A DNA stretch of 64,000 nucleotides, taken from the NCBI GenBank assembly GCA_036429605.1, contig CM071589.1, positions 6,448,001-6,512,000 of the forward strand, in the 5' to 3' direction. Under the pieces are notes generated by a model that was not told the DNA's origin, did no database searches, and was given only the letters and a program-made list of their open reading frames with translations. Origin of the DNA: Cladobotryum mycophilum. Taxonomy: Eukaryota; Ascomycota; Sordariomycetes; Hypocreales; Hypocreaceae. The position numbers were made by a program, and so were the translations under genes. How positions within the stretch are numbered: position 1 is the first letter of the stretch; each line of letters starts with the position of its first letter. Shown in pieces: positions 24,578 through 36,500 of the stretch.

Positions 24578-26196
24578 TCATCTAGGCAGCGCCGTAAGCT
24601 CGGGCTGTTGTTTGGCAAGTCTCCGACTTCGACGGATGGAGGGCTGTGCTTCTGCAGACTTGATGCCCACCTTGCTCAAGGTGCCACCTGAATTTGCAGC
24701 TCGAGTTGACCTAGGATGATGGAAATACCCTTGCGCAGGTGTCACTTGCTGTCGACCTTGTGGATCTTGCTTCTGAACTCTGCAGGGCGATGCTGCTGCT
24801 TTCTTCTCATTGTCGGGCCTCAAATTTGACTTGCCATGTGGCGACCTCCTCGGTGATCCCCGACCAAAAAACTCACATCCCTTGTTGAGAGATTTGATCT
24901 TGCACACCGCTGGTGTAAGCTTCATGGGAACGGGCTGCAATTTTTGGCGCAGAGAACGTCGCGTGGGTTGATTCTCCTCCTTGACCCTCTTCGCAGCAGC
25001 AGCATCGGCAGCTTCACCTTCTACCTCGCCACGTTTTCTCTTCTTGTTTGTTATACTCTGCAGTGGGGCAAGCGGTCCTTCTCCATTCTTGTTTTTCGAT
25101 TGTGCCATGGCCTGGAAAGCAGTGAGATGCACGGGCGAGAACTCTGCGATCCGCCCCAGCTTGGTTGCGATGTCTGAGCCCCAAGCAAAGGATCTCCTTC
25201 GACCCATTTTCCGCAGGCCCTGGTTCGACCAAGATATATTCGTCCCATCCTCACTGTCACTTGTCGTGATCGGAGATTGACTCTCTATATGCAATGATGA
25301 TTGTGATGATGATTGCGATATAGTAGCATCACAGTCAAATGTTTCCGTCGTGAAGGACCCTGGGAGAGGCTCTGGGACTGTATAAATTGTCATTAGTGGA
25401 CAGGGCTTTGACGGAATATGGCGAGACTCACCAGCGTCCCCACCGTTAAGCCATGCCGTGAATTTCTCCTTGAGTTGAAGATTGTATTCCTCCAGCCTCA
25501 TAAGCTCCTCCACCTCTTCCGGATCGGACCCTATTACTCCTGGCAACACTGCTGGTTTTCTGTGGAAACCGTGATGGATCGATTTCATATCACCAAGAAT
25601 CGATTCGAGTGTGTCATATTTTCTTTGCCAGAAGACCAAGTCATCAGAATCCGGGATCTCGTTTCCTCGATACTGGACCTCTTCCTCTTCGTTAATGAAT
25701 ACATCAAAGGTATTCATAAAGTCAGGCCCTTTGACTCTCTTGAAACGTGCAAGCCCTTTCAGTACTGTGTAGACCTCACCCTTCATAATTTTCACCAAAG
25801 TTTCTTGAGAGATTGGTGGGGGCGGCGATGGTGAAGGTATCAGCTGCCTCAGGTTCTCTTCTGTCAAGGGCATGGATCCAGCTCCGATTGAACATTGCGA
25901 GGGAGGGGCCGATGCCAACCACTGTGATGACGGCTGGGCAATAGATTGAGATCTTAACTCTGATACTAGGCTCATCAACATTGGGGTATGAGAGACTTCG
26001 ATCATTATTACTCACACTCGCAGGGTTCTTCCGCTCTCAGCCGACTGTTCATCTTATCTTCAAGCTCCATTCCGCATTCCCTGAGCTTCGCCAGTTCCTC
26101 GCCCTCTTCCGTATTTCGCGTTAGTGATGGCGGCGGTAACGAGAGATATTTCCGAAGGCGCCCAAGATTGTCCTCCGTTAAGATTGAGACTGCCAT
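24578..26196 (-). CDS. Basic, possibly nuclear protein of unknown function (about 504 aa)
   Basis: Modelled as three exons: 26196-26016, 25965-25432, 25377-24578. Intron 1 (50 nt, GTGAGT donor) joins two frames. Intron 2 (54 nt, GTGAGT donor, CTAAT branch, ATACAG acceptor) is a multiple of three without a stop, so it is easily missed. A LTExNL...PPP motif occurs twice, near the N-terminus (LTEDNLGRL) and again about 80 residues on (LTEENLRQL). The C-terminal half is basic with a KKRKR cluster, RRSLRQK and RRSRRLAKQ, which suggests a nuclear or nucleic-acid-binding role. No known domain is recognised. Joining the first exon is less certain; translation could instead start further down in the second. 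Confidence 0.6.
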
Positions 26197-27924
26197 CGTA
26201 ATTGAAGATTGCGGTGAGTCAGGCAACAGTGACGATAATGCTATTGAATCCCCAACAATATATTCAGGTTGTTGACTGCGCCAGAATTTAAATAGATTCA
26301 TTATCAACGAGTTTCGGCGTCGGTTTTGATGCTATGCACAGCTAAGCGCCGGTGTCCATGCATGTTGGCGATGCATGTAATGTAACCACAACATAGCATC
26401 TATCTCATTGGATTGAGATAGCCCAGCTCCCACGTCTGTGGCCAAGCGCTTTGTTGCCGCCGAATGCCTCTCTAGCCAATTTTATGCCCAGACGCACCCA
26501 GTCGTCTAATTTCTATAAAAAGAGCCATTTATGCGCGTTGGTTTTCTTCTCCAACTCTAAAACACATCAAAGTAGTATCGTATCATACCTAGGTAATCGT
26601 AGGGTAACAATTGGACCAGAGTTCTTCGTAACCGCCGAATGGCCACGAGAGCAGAGGCCCCATTTCAGTCCTAACTACCTTGCCTACAACCTGGAAGTTT
26701 CAAGTCTATCTTATATCGGCCAATAATCCTGGCACTGAAAGTATCATGCTATCTATATACCACCTAAAGCATATGCAAATAAACCTTTTTCTTAACAATA
26801 TTTTCTGCCTTGTGTATAATATACTGTCATGGCTCTTATTATGTTGTATCATCATCTTTTTACAATCATTATACCTAGCATCTAATATTCCTCATCGCTG
26901 CTACATTTCGCCCTTGATAGTGCACAATGTCAGATATTCCGATACCAAATTTTGAACTTCATTCCACAGACTCTTTTCGCTTCTCAAGATAGTATAAGCC
27001 ATGCCTAGTTGTCGCTGAATCTGCGTCCCACGTACCTAGTCCTCATGAGGAATTAATTATACCTAAAGATTATCACAATGGGGGATCACAAGTGGAAGTC
27101 ACCGTTCTTGCAAGTTACTACGCAGCACCTACCAAAGGATTGCAATATCAGCCAGCCCGTTAGACGCAACTCTCAAACCTGCAATGTCTTGCTTGACATT
27201 AGCACGGAAGAGGGAGCCCAGCAGAAGTAACTCGCAGTAAAACTAGGCCCAGAATACAAATTCTCATTATCAGGAACCTGAGCAATGATGGCTCGTTGCT
27301 CAAGATGGGAAATTGGCAGACAGGCACCCGTCGCGTATTTCTTGGGGAAAACATTCAATCGCTGGGCAGAGATTTGGGTTGGCGAATTATCCTCGCGGGT
27401 TGCGTGGCCCAGATTATTCTAAGAATTTGGGCCAAGCTTCTTCAGCCTTGGTCGTCTTCCTTCTATCCGTTCACACATCGTCTTGGCATTGTTCGTTTGG
27501 TGATGAGGATGGCACACAACAAAATGCAAAGAAACTGTAAGCAAGACTTTCCAACCCGTCCAAAGACTCTGGCGGCTGCGTGAGGTTGAAAGACAAAGAT
27601 CCAGTATGTAGCTCAAGACATCTTGGAGCTGCGGCAGTGAGATGACACGTGGCGGGGCTTGCATATGGCGGTGGAGTTTTGTAGATGAGGAAAATGCAAA
27701 AACACTGCAGTAGTAATGCGCAGAATGCACGTAAATCGGCTGCTAACAGACAGATATACCACTTTGCGTTTTTACACAAAGGGATCGTGATGGGAGCTTA
27801 AATCGGAGACGGGAAAGGGTCTGATGACCATTTTTGAAAACGCCTAGAAAGTATGGCACAGTCTCCCGCCGAAGCGGCCCAACAGCACGCCCCATTCCTG
27901 GCTTAGTAGGTAGTTCCCGTCGTC
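26197..27924. other. Divergent intergenic region
   Basis: Lies between the divergent genes at 24578-26196 and 27925. It is AT-rich around 26.7-27.1 kb. No coding or RNA feature was recognised. Confidence 0.5.
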
Positions 27925-30107
27925 ATGGCCAACAACCTCACCCTGCCCGTCTTTGAAGTCCACGCCAACTTCAACCAAGACTTCGTTACCAATCCCTTCC
28001 ATGCCAAATTCTGCATCCATGATGAGATTGAAGAGGTCCTCCCGGACCCTTGGGGAGACCCATCCCAGCCTAGGAACAGGGAGCCCAGATCTCCCGTCAA
28101 GACGCCGGTTTTGCGCATCTATCCGCAGCACATGCCCAAGAATCCAGAAGATGGGTGGGTCTTTGGGAGTGACCGGGATAGCTGTGACATCTTGCTTGAC
28201 GAAGGCCATGCAAGAGGGGTCAGCTCCAAGCAGTTCGCCATACAAATCGAGCAAGACATCCTCTTTATTAAAAACATCAGTAAACACGGCACCAGGATAA
28301 AGTTCTCGGTTGAGGAGTCGATGTACATTCGTATGGTCTCTGAGAGGGTTCTGGGGGACTGGGCCGAGATTTCGTTTGGCTTCCTAACCTTGAGGTTGCG
28401 TGTGCCAAACCCGTCTTCCCACGATGAGGAGCCCGGATTGCCGTATTACTACGAGGAAGAACTCGGTCGAGGCTCGGGCGGATGCGTGTACCGGGCTATA
28501 CATAAAGTTACGGGTGATGTATGTGTGGTGAAGCGCTACTTCCATCATGATCTGGCCGTAGATGAAGTCAGTGCCCTGCTGAAAATTAAGCATGTAAGTG
28601 CTCCGTGCAAATTGGGGAGATTCGCAGCATGTTAGAAACTGATACCCTTTTTTTCTTCAGGAAAACATTGTCAAGCTTCACGCCTATTATACCGAGCCCA
28701 AGCCCGAGCTCTTCATGGAGTACATCAGCGGAAACAACCTTCGCTCCGAGCAACAGCTCCAGCCCCTGAACCTGCACGAGTTCAAGATGGCCATGAGCCA
28801 GATGCTAGACGCTCTATCGCATATCCACGAGCAGAACATCACGCATCGAGACCTAAAACCGGAAAATATCATCGTCCAATCCCGGAAGCCCCTGCACGTC
28901 AAGATCATTGACTTCAACGTCTCCTCCCGCAAGGTATTCATGAACGACTTTGCGGGAACGTCCTGCTACATCGCCCCCGAGATTACAGCCGGCGAGTTCT
29001 ACACCAACAAGGCCGACATCTGGTCTCTGGGCATCATGGCGCTGGAGATGCTGGGGTCGATTCGGCCTACTGACACAAAATCTGCACCGTTGTTGGTGCG
29101 AGAGTTCTCTTTGAGATGGCAAAAGCACCCGGATGCTGTCGATTTTATTAGTAGTTTGCTCCATGAGGACCAATACAAGAGACCTTACGCACCGGAAGCT
29201 CACAAGCACAAATTTCTGGAGATATGCAAAAGCGATGATACCATCTCCCTCCCATTAACCTCAGAATCCTGGGGTTTCTCCTCCAGATTCCCAAGATTCC
29301 AAGAAGTCGGCACGTTTACCGGAGATAGCCTCTATTCAGCTCAGACCAGTGTGAGTTGCAAAGATGCACATGCTTCTATCCAGGAGCCACCGACTTCTTC
29401 TGTATTATCATCTATTGAATCACCATCTACAAGGATCCCACCACCAACCATCATAGAGCCTGCTCCTGGAAATGAAGACGATGCAGGAGCAGATTCCCCA
29501 GAAGCGTCTCCAAATTCACCATATCACAAGGAGTCACGTTCATCGAGTGATCAGAACAACAAGGGCGACAGTCTACACAACCGCCCCATTAGCTCACCTA
29601 AAGAAACAGCACAAATATCGACCTTTGAGTATACTTCTCCGGTCTCTTCCATCTTAGCTTCTCAAAGCGTATACTCACAAGTCATCAGCCCACACCACAT
29701 CGCCCTTCTCAAGGCAGTGTTCGTCGTCCTACCAAACCCTACTCGCAAGCAATACCTTGAACTTGCTAAGCAAGTATCCTCGACTGCGGAATATGTCAAG
29801 GTACGCGACAGTCTCCCAATGAAGGCGCAAGTCAGGGCTATCTTGCATTCCCTGCCTAGACATGGTTCATTCTGCAAAAGCAACTTTCGCGCCCTGACAA
29901 CAAGGCTCCAAGCCCCCTCCCCAGCGTGCGACCAAGGGCAAAGGAAAGAGACATGGCTCTAGAGTTCCATCTGGGTCAGCCGTCTCCCAGCAAGACGATT
30001 CCAACGAGCCACTGCCTAATCCGGGACAGAGTTCACGTCCAGGACCTTCGGAACGTGAACTTCGTGCCATGCGTCGCGCTCAGCAAAAGGCACGCGCCCA
30101 ACTTTGA
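27925..30107 (+). CDS. FHA-domain Ser/Thr protein kinase with homeodomain-like C-terminus (about 685 aa)
   Basis: Exons 27925-28593, 28661-29800 and 29860-30107; introns 67 and 59 nt. An N-terminal FHA domain (FGSDRDSCDILL...NISKHGT) should bind phosphothreonine. The kinase follows: glycine loop LGRGSGGCVY, lysine in VCVVKRY, HRDLKPEN, then DFN where DFG is expected, YIAPE and DIWSLG. A Ser-rich linker leads to a segment resembling homeodomain helices I-III (PTRKQYLELAKQ then, after the second intron, TWF). A -1 break lies in the C5 run 29913-29917; one extra C restores a frame open to 30107 and makes exon 3 exactly 83 codons. Without the last intron the frame would stop at 29962. FHA plus kinase recalls checkpoint kinases of the Chk2/Rad53 type, but the tail differs. 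Confidence 0.8.
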
Positions 30108-32131
30108 GAATGTCAGAATAGGACCCGTGTCAGTGATAAACACACCGCTGATAAAAGGGCGCGAACTGCCAGAGGGCAGTTTGACCTGCCAAAGATGATT
30201 GAAATCCGAAAACTTTCGGGAATCTGGGGGGGGCGAACGTCCTTCACACAGGTCTTCTCCCCCCCCCCCAACACAAGTGATGGCAGTCTCCGTCACTTGC
30301 ACATGCGGCCAATGCTAGAAGATTATGTTTCTCTTTGCAAGGTTTGAGTCAGTTACTGCTCTTTCTTTTTCGTCTTCTTGGAGGTCTCACGTTTTCTTTT
30401 GTTCCCCTAATGGGCGATATATGGGGCATGTCTCAAGATGATGATAGCATCTAGCTTTTATCTGGATGTATACAATTACCAGTACTGCATATGTGGTATC
30501 TGACTCGTTTCACATCCTTCTCATGTTCACTAGAAGCTTCGTTACATTAGACCACTCGAGGCACTCAAGACACTGTTACAATTTTCTGTTACAATCTTTC
30601 TGTTTGTTTCTAGCTTTGCTGTCTCACGAATGATAACATGTCTTGCCATGACCCCTCGCTTAGCTACAGTACCAACACTCACTCCAAGAAATGACATTCA
30701 CCAAGGGCGCGCACACGCAGGACGCAACATCAAAGCTGCGTGACCAAAGCTCCATGACCATGATCATGACATGAGTAAGACAAGGATATCAGCCCGTACT
30801 CACCATCAAACACATCGATCCTTCCAGAAGGCCCATGGCCCCATCACACGCGCCTCTTCCCAAGAAACCTTATTCCGAATCAACCCTCCATCCGACCATC
30901 TCGCCGACCCCCATTTCCACTTCTCTTACTGACCCTATCCCTCTCTTCTCCCAAAACTCTAAAGCCACCAGGAAGAAGAAAGAGGAACATCACCAAAGCC
31001 TCCCGGCAGGCAATCTACCCTACTCTCATCTCAAGGAGAAACATCCACGAGATTATCAATCATACCCACAATTTTACCGCCCCAAAAAAACCGGTCCCAT
31101 ATGTCTCAAACATCAACAAGGCCAAACTCAACTCTCAGCCACCACTAATGGGAGCTTCTCCAGACACTTCTAATAAATCCCCAGAAATTGGGAACAAGCC
31201 ATCTTTACCCGTTCGATGTGGCCTTAGTTCAAGCCATGGCCCAACGGTCCGGTTACCAGTCAGCCACTTGATGTTTGCCTTCCTGTCTCCTCATGTTTGT
31301 GGCGTAAACACACTGGAACTAAATCCCCAACTGCCGAGAGAACAAGCCATGAGAACGGACCAGAAAGCCGAGACGCAAAGATCGACCTCGTTCATTTCAT
31401 CATTTAACCCAGGAAATGTAGTTCGTTCATAAGAAACTACTCCGTAGCACCGTCTCATTGAGCCAAGGAGCAGCATGTCACTCCAAGACATGTTGTGCGG
31501 GATGAGACAACACGTCCATCCATATGGAAGCGCCAGAAGCGCAAAGTTCAATAGAGTGCTCGAATATTAACCCATATTTCACGCAAAGAGTGACAAGTAC
31601 AATTGTAATCATCGAAATTAACAACCATCATGAGATGAGTGCATTCGTATTTCGGATCAGCCATCAAATAGATAAGGCATTATCCAATAGTAAGTAGAAA
31701 ACTAAGGTAAAGGAGGTAATATCTCACAGAACGTCGCCGTCCAAAAAGTAGTGTAAACAAGAAAGATTCCATCATTTTTTGTTTCATGCCAGAAATCCCA
31801 ATAAAAAAAGTAGTAATGAGTATATCCCAAAAATATCCATACAATTCATAGATACTCACTTAAAATAAAAGCCCAAAAAATTGAATATTCCCAAGCCAGC
31901 CCAACTCCTGACGCGGATGTGGTGTCAAAAGAAGACGAAAAACCACCAGACAAAAGAAGCGTCACTCGTAGGTCGACCATTCACTAAAACCTCCCAAATA
32001 AACGAAGGGGTATAATAATAAAATAAGATAAAAAGGAATGCACTCATCCGCAACGTAAATCTTTCTTTCTTCTTTTTTTTCCTTTTTTTCTTTGTTCCTT
32101 GTGATTGTACACTACCTAGGTTTAGTGTCTA
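30108..32131. other. Convergent intergenic region
   Basis: About 2 kb between the kinase and the receptor genes. An open frame at 30835-31173 is Pro/Ser-rich and unsupported. One TACTCCGTA 9-mer is at 31438-31446. Otherwise nothing was recognised. Confidence 0.5.
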
Positions 32132-33580
32132 TCAAAGGCTTTCGTATGTTTTTTCGGCCGACTTTGTGTCGTTGACAGTTGTGGACGCGCTGGGCAGCTC
32201 CATGGAGCAGATGCCTCTCTCCTCGGCGATTCTGGTGTCCAGATGTTGGGAGCAAATGGCGCTCCGGCCGTCTTCTTTGGTGTTGAGTAGATTAGGGAAC
32301 ATGCGCACGAGAATGGCGCGGCAGGTCGGTAGACAGGTGCAGATGATGCCGATGTTGACCTCCATGGTCGACCACCAGGCAACATTCCATTGGTCCCAGG
32401 TTGGGTTGATGAGGTTGGCAAAGTAAATGACTGACTTTAGTCGCAAAAGAGAAATGACCGTGACGCTGCGCCTTGATTAGTAAAGGAAGGTCCAGAAAGC
32501 AAGAGTCTGGAATAGAATACTCACAAGGTTCCTATTAAAAACATAAAAGTAACACCAATCTTCTTCTTCCAGTGGAGATCGAGCCTCCTGATCTGGCTGA
32601 TTGGCAACGCAATCATCCATACATCAATAGCCACGCCAGCCGCGGCGTGTGCCCAGGCAAAGGTATTGAGATCAATGCACTTTCCATGAGGCGCATTGTC
32701 CAGATACTGAGTCCAGTAGAAGCTAACGGGGGTGCACTGGAAAACACCAGTGATGACAAAGGCGATACCGAAGCAAACGTTGAAGATGGCGGTGCCGATG
32801 AGAAGTCGTCGAATTCTGCCGCCGGGGAAAACGTAGAGGTAAAAGACGGAGAGACTGAGTTTGATGAGAGAGATTTCTGTAATGTAAATGATTTCCATGA
32901 TATAAAAGTACATGGCAAAGTCGGGGAGCTGAGCGAATGGCAAGGTCCAGACATCCTTTCCTAATCCGTTGCCAATGAGGCCGTGTTGATTGACGATGAT
33001 GCCTGGAGCGCCCAGCATAACCGCGCCGACAATGATGATATCGTCTGGTCCCACCATTTGGCTGCAGCTAAAGAATTGTTTGAATATGAGTCGAGCGAGG
33101 GCGAAGATGACGGCCAGGACGCCGGTGGTAATGTTCATGGCGGTATAGCTGGCCGATTTGTCGCGTATGGGTCGATGGCATGCAACTTCGGTCAGGTTCT
33201 TGGTTACTGCATCCAATGTCAGCGTATGGGTCCATCCTCCTGCACATCATGGCAACGCACCTAAAGCTTCAGAGAGCTTGCATGATGCGCGAACGCATAC
33301 TGTCGCCTTCTCTTCAAAGTCACGATTGGCGCACATGCAGTCCAAGTCGCCAATGGCACAGGAAGACTTTTGAAGCAACGGAGCCATGCATTGAATCTAG
33401 TAGCGATTAATACTCGAGTCTGTTTTCGTCCGAATGCCATGCACAACTTACAGCGCAATGGGGCAACGCTGCAACCAAGTCCTGGAATTCATGGGACGCA
33501 GGTGTTGTTGACGACTCCTTCTGCTGGCCATTTACAAAGGGAACCGCCAAGAGGAACCCGAGTAATCCGTTCCACTTCAT
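32132..33580 (-). CDS. CFEM-domain Pth11-like G-protein-coupled receptor (426 aa)
   Basis: Four exons: 33580-33452, 33396-33261, 33206-32525, 32465-32132; the phases all close. A signal peptide (MKWNGLLGFLLAVPFVNG) precedes an eight-cysteine CFEM domain (LPHCAIQC, SSCAIGDLDCMC, VCVRASC, VAC) split across the first three exons. Seven hydrophobic segments follow, with the conserved WTLPFAQLPDFAMYFYIMEI and FLYVFPGG-like region of fungal Pth11-type receptors, and a hydrophilic cytosolic tail. Such receptors sense surface or host cues and signal through G proteins and cAMP; MagnaportheI Pth11 is the reference. The ligand is unknown. The frame is intact. Confidence 0.92.
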
Positions 33581-36500
33581 GCTGATGTTGTGTAAGTTCC
33601 GTATTCCTACTCCACAAAATGGATCCGCCAAAGTCGAGATCGATGTCTAGGTTTTAGGTCGAGATCGTTGTTTAATCCCCCTCAAGAGTCGAATACCAAA
33701 TGCACATGTTGTTCATCCACGGGCGACCATGTGTGTAGTATATCTTTGTTGTTCAAGTCCGGCGATGGTGTTGTTGTTAGGGGCCTGGGGAGAGGAGACC
33801 GTTGGAACTATATGCCCTTGGGGTACCGGGAACGAACGAAACGGCGAGGGAACTAGTCAAAGCTCTGGATAAAATGTCCGCACTGACGTGACCGTTGGAG
33901 CAGCAGGTATATGTATAATCCAGGCAGCCGAGGAAGAGGAGAAGGGAAAACTCTTTATCGAAACATGCTTTTTCCTGACAAGAGGCCATCCCATCCCTTG
34001 GATAGCAAGGCCCAGGGGTCCCCCATCTTTGCCAGGCTCGCAGGGCATGCTAAAAGCGCACCAATTGTGGAGGCTGTAAGACACTTTGTCGTCCAGGGTT
34101 GGAGTTCCCACATCGCTGACTCGGAACACCTGTCAAGGCCCTGTCACACTAAGCAAGGGTCAGGAACTTGGGAGGCTTGATTCGTTGTGACGACGTCTGG
34201 TGGGGTTGATCGGCGCTGTGCAAGGTCTGCGCAGCTCGCATACGCACAGACTGAGCACTGACGACGGCAGTCAACCAAGGACCATGTTGGCGGGCTGGCC
34301 GACGAGATTCTATCGCATGTCAACTTTTCCTGGTAAATCTGTAATGCCTAGTATCATGTGCTATGAACCGTACATGCATAAGTGAGTTTTTGCTGAGCCG
34401 CACTCGTGTTTTTTTTTTTTACTTGCTCATCTCCTTTCATATCCTCAACAAGAGGGCAAGGGATGGGATGATCTGGTTTGAAGCCGGTGTGTGAGTGAAC
34501 AGTTGTGTGACGCATGCACACGCACACACAATCTCCCTCTCTGTCTCTCTCCCTCTCTCTCTCTAATCGGATCAGAGGGAGAGCTTTGTTATTGTTTGTC
34601 CCCTTTCCCAAGACACAACGGTAATTGGTAAAACATAAACTGAGGGGAAGAGAGACGAGCGATGTGACTTGTCGTTGGCCTCTAGATGAATTGGCATGTT
34701 TTCTCTGGTTCATGTTGGTTCCAAGGCCAATCTGCGAGCACGAGGGAAATTAGTGCGTACCAAAGGAGAGTCTCTTTCCACTTGGCTTGGTTTGGCTTAC
34801 TAAAACGCGATTTGCCAACTGTAGCCTCGCCTCGCTTGCGTCTTCGTCCCCTCCCCTTAGCCTCTCTCTCCCACAACCGACCAAGCTCTAAAAGGCTCTA
34901 AGGCTTCAAAAGCTCTAAGCCTCTCTTCCAAACTCGTGTTGGCTTGGCTTAGTAGCGACCAAGAGTTGCATACACGCACTGATGGGCGATGTGATGCATA
35001 ACATCCATGGGAGCCGGCAACTGAACCGTAAAATTTCAATGTCACCACACGCCGGAAAAAGCGGAGATGAGACCCTAACGGTGGTTTTTGCTTGGTTGAG
35101 AGAAAGAGAGAGAGAGAGAGAGAAGAGCTGTGTTACCGGCCACTGCATCCGATGACATAGACGATTGCAGAACCGTGACAAATTCGTCTGTGCGAAAAGG
35201 AAACTGTCGACCGATATCGAGTTACATGGTGTTTGTCGTCTGCATTCAACTGGCATAAGAGTCGACAGTTCGTATTACTAGTTGGGTAATTAGTCTCTGC
35301 TGCTGCCAAGGTAGCCTGCCGGATCCGTGGACATGGACGTGGACTCACCTCAGTCAATCAGGGTGGACACGCTCTGCCTCTGAGTATCCATCCAAGGTAA
35401 GACCTCCCAGGCAAAAGGCTTATCATCATGATCTTGTGACTCCTCCCTCTTCCTCCTCCTCCAGCTCTCCAAGGTCAAACATTCCGATTGTCCCGTCCCC
35501 CCGCATCTCAAGACACAATCTTCCCCTCCCCTCCCTCCTCTCCTCTTACTAGACTCATACTTGTAGTACAAGTAATTAGGCCTCTTTTTGTTCGCTCCCC
35601 ACTGTCTCTCATTGTGTGCCGTGTTTATGGTGTCACCTCAGCACCAATCTCATTTTGCCTCCCCGAAAAAACGCGGCTTCAAGACAAGCATACCATGAAT
35701 CTCATCTCATTTCATTTCACATTTGACCCTCCCCTCTCCCCTCCCCCTCACCCCTCCCTCAGTCAACAGAGACATAAACAGAGCATGGAAGAATGTCATA
35801 CCCAAATTTCTAACCCAAGGCATGTCTCACTTCAGGTGCAGTCTCGGTTCGCAGGAGAATAAAGAGAGATGCAGTGCAGCGTGCAGCGCAGTGCAGGTGC
35901 AGGTGCGTGTGCAGGGCGCGAACAGAAACGGGCAAAAAACACACAAAAAGCAGCATAAGCGAGTCAGACTTCAAGGTTCCGTTCGTTACCCGTCAGCATG
36001 GCAAAAAAAAAAACATTTCTTTTTTAGGAGGTGCTTTGTTTCTTTTCGATCGATCGCATTTTTGCTTGTGGGATGAGCAAGGATTTACGACCAACAGGCA
36101 TACTTGTACTTTTGCATGCATGTCAGATGAGACCCCTTACAGCTGCGTCTTGCCAATGCTTGTTTTCTCTCCCCTGCCCCCCAGCAAATCCTGAGGCTTT
36201 GGGACCTGCGCCGGATTTTGCATGCCACTGCCATTGTCCCCCTTGTTGACATCCATCCATTGACAAGTCCAGCTTACAGGGGATCAAGGGAGCCCTAAAG
36301 GAGCTTTGCCTACCCAGGGGAGGGATGGATGGATGGATAGACGGCTTTAGGGGGTCATGGGTGCTGTAAACCACTCACCCATCGCCTGTGACGCCACAAG
36401 ACTCCCATCCCATCCCAAGACAGGGATAGCCCAGAGTAACCCTTCGGCGCCGGTAGATTATCCGCGGGGTAAGTCGAGGTACAGAGACGAGGTCAAGTTG

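Noticed and set aside
30835..31173. 112-codon Pro/Ser-rich frame in the convergent region
   Set aside because: Low complexity and no supporting features; both neighbours terminate towards it.
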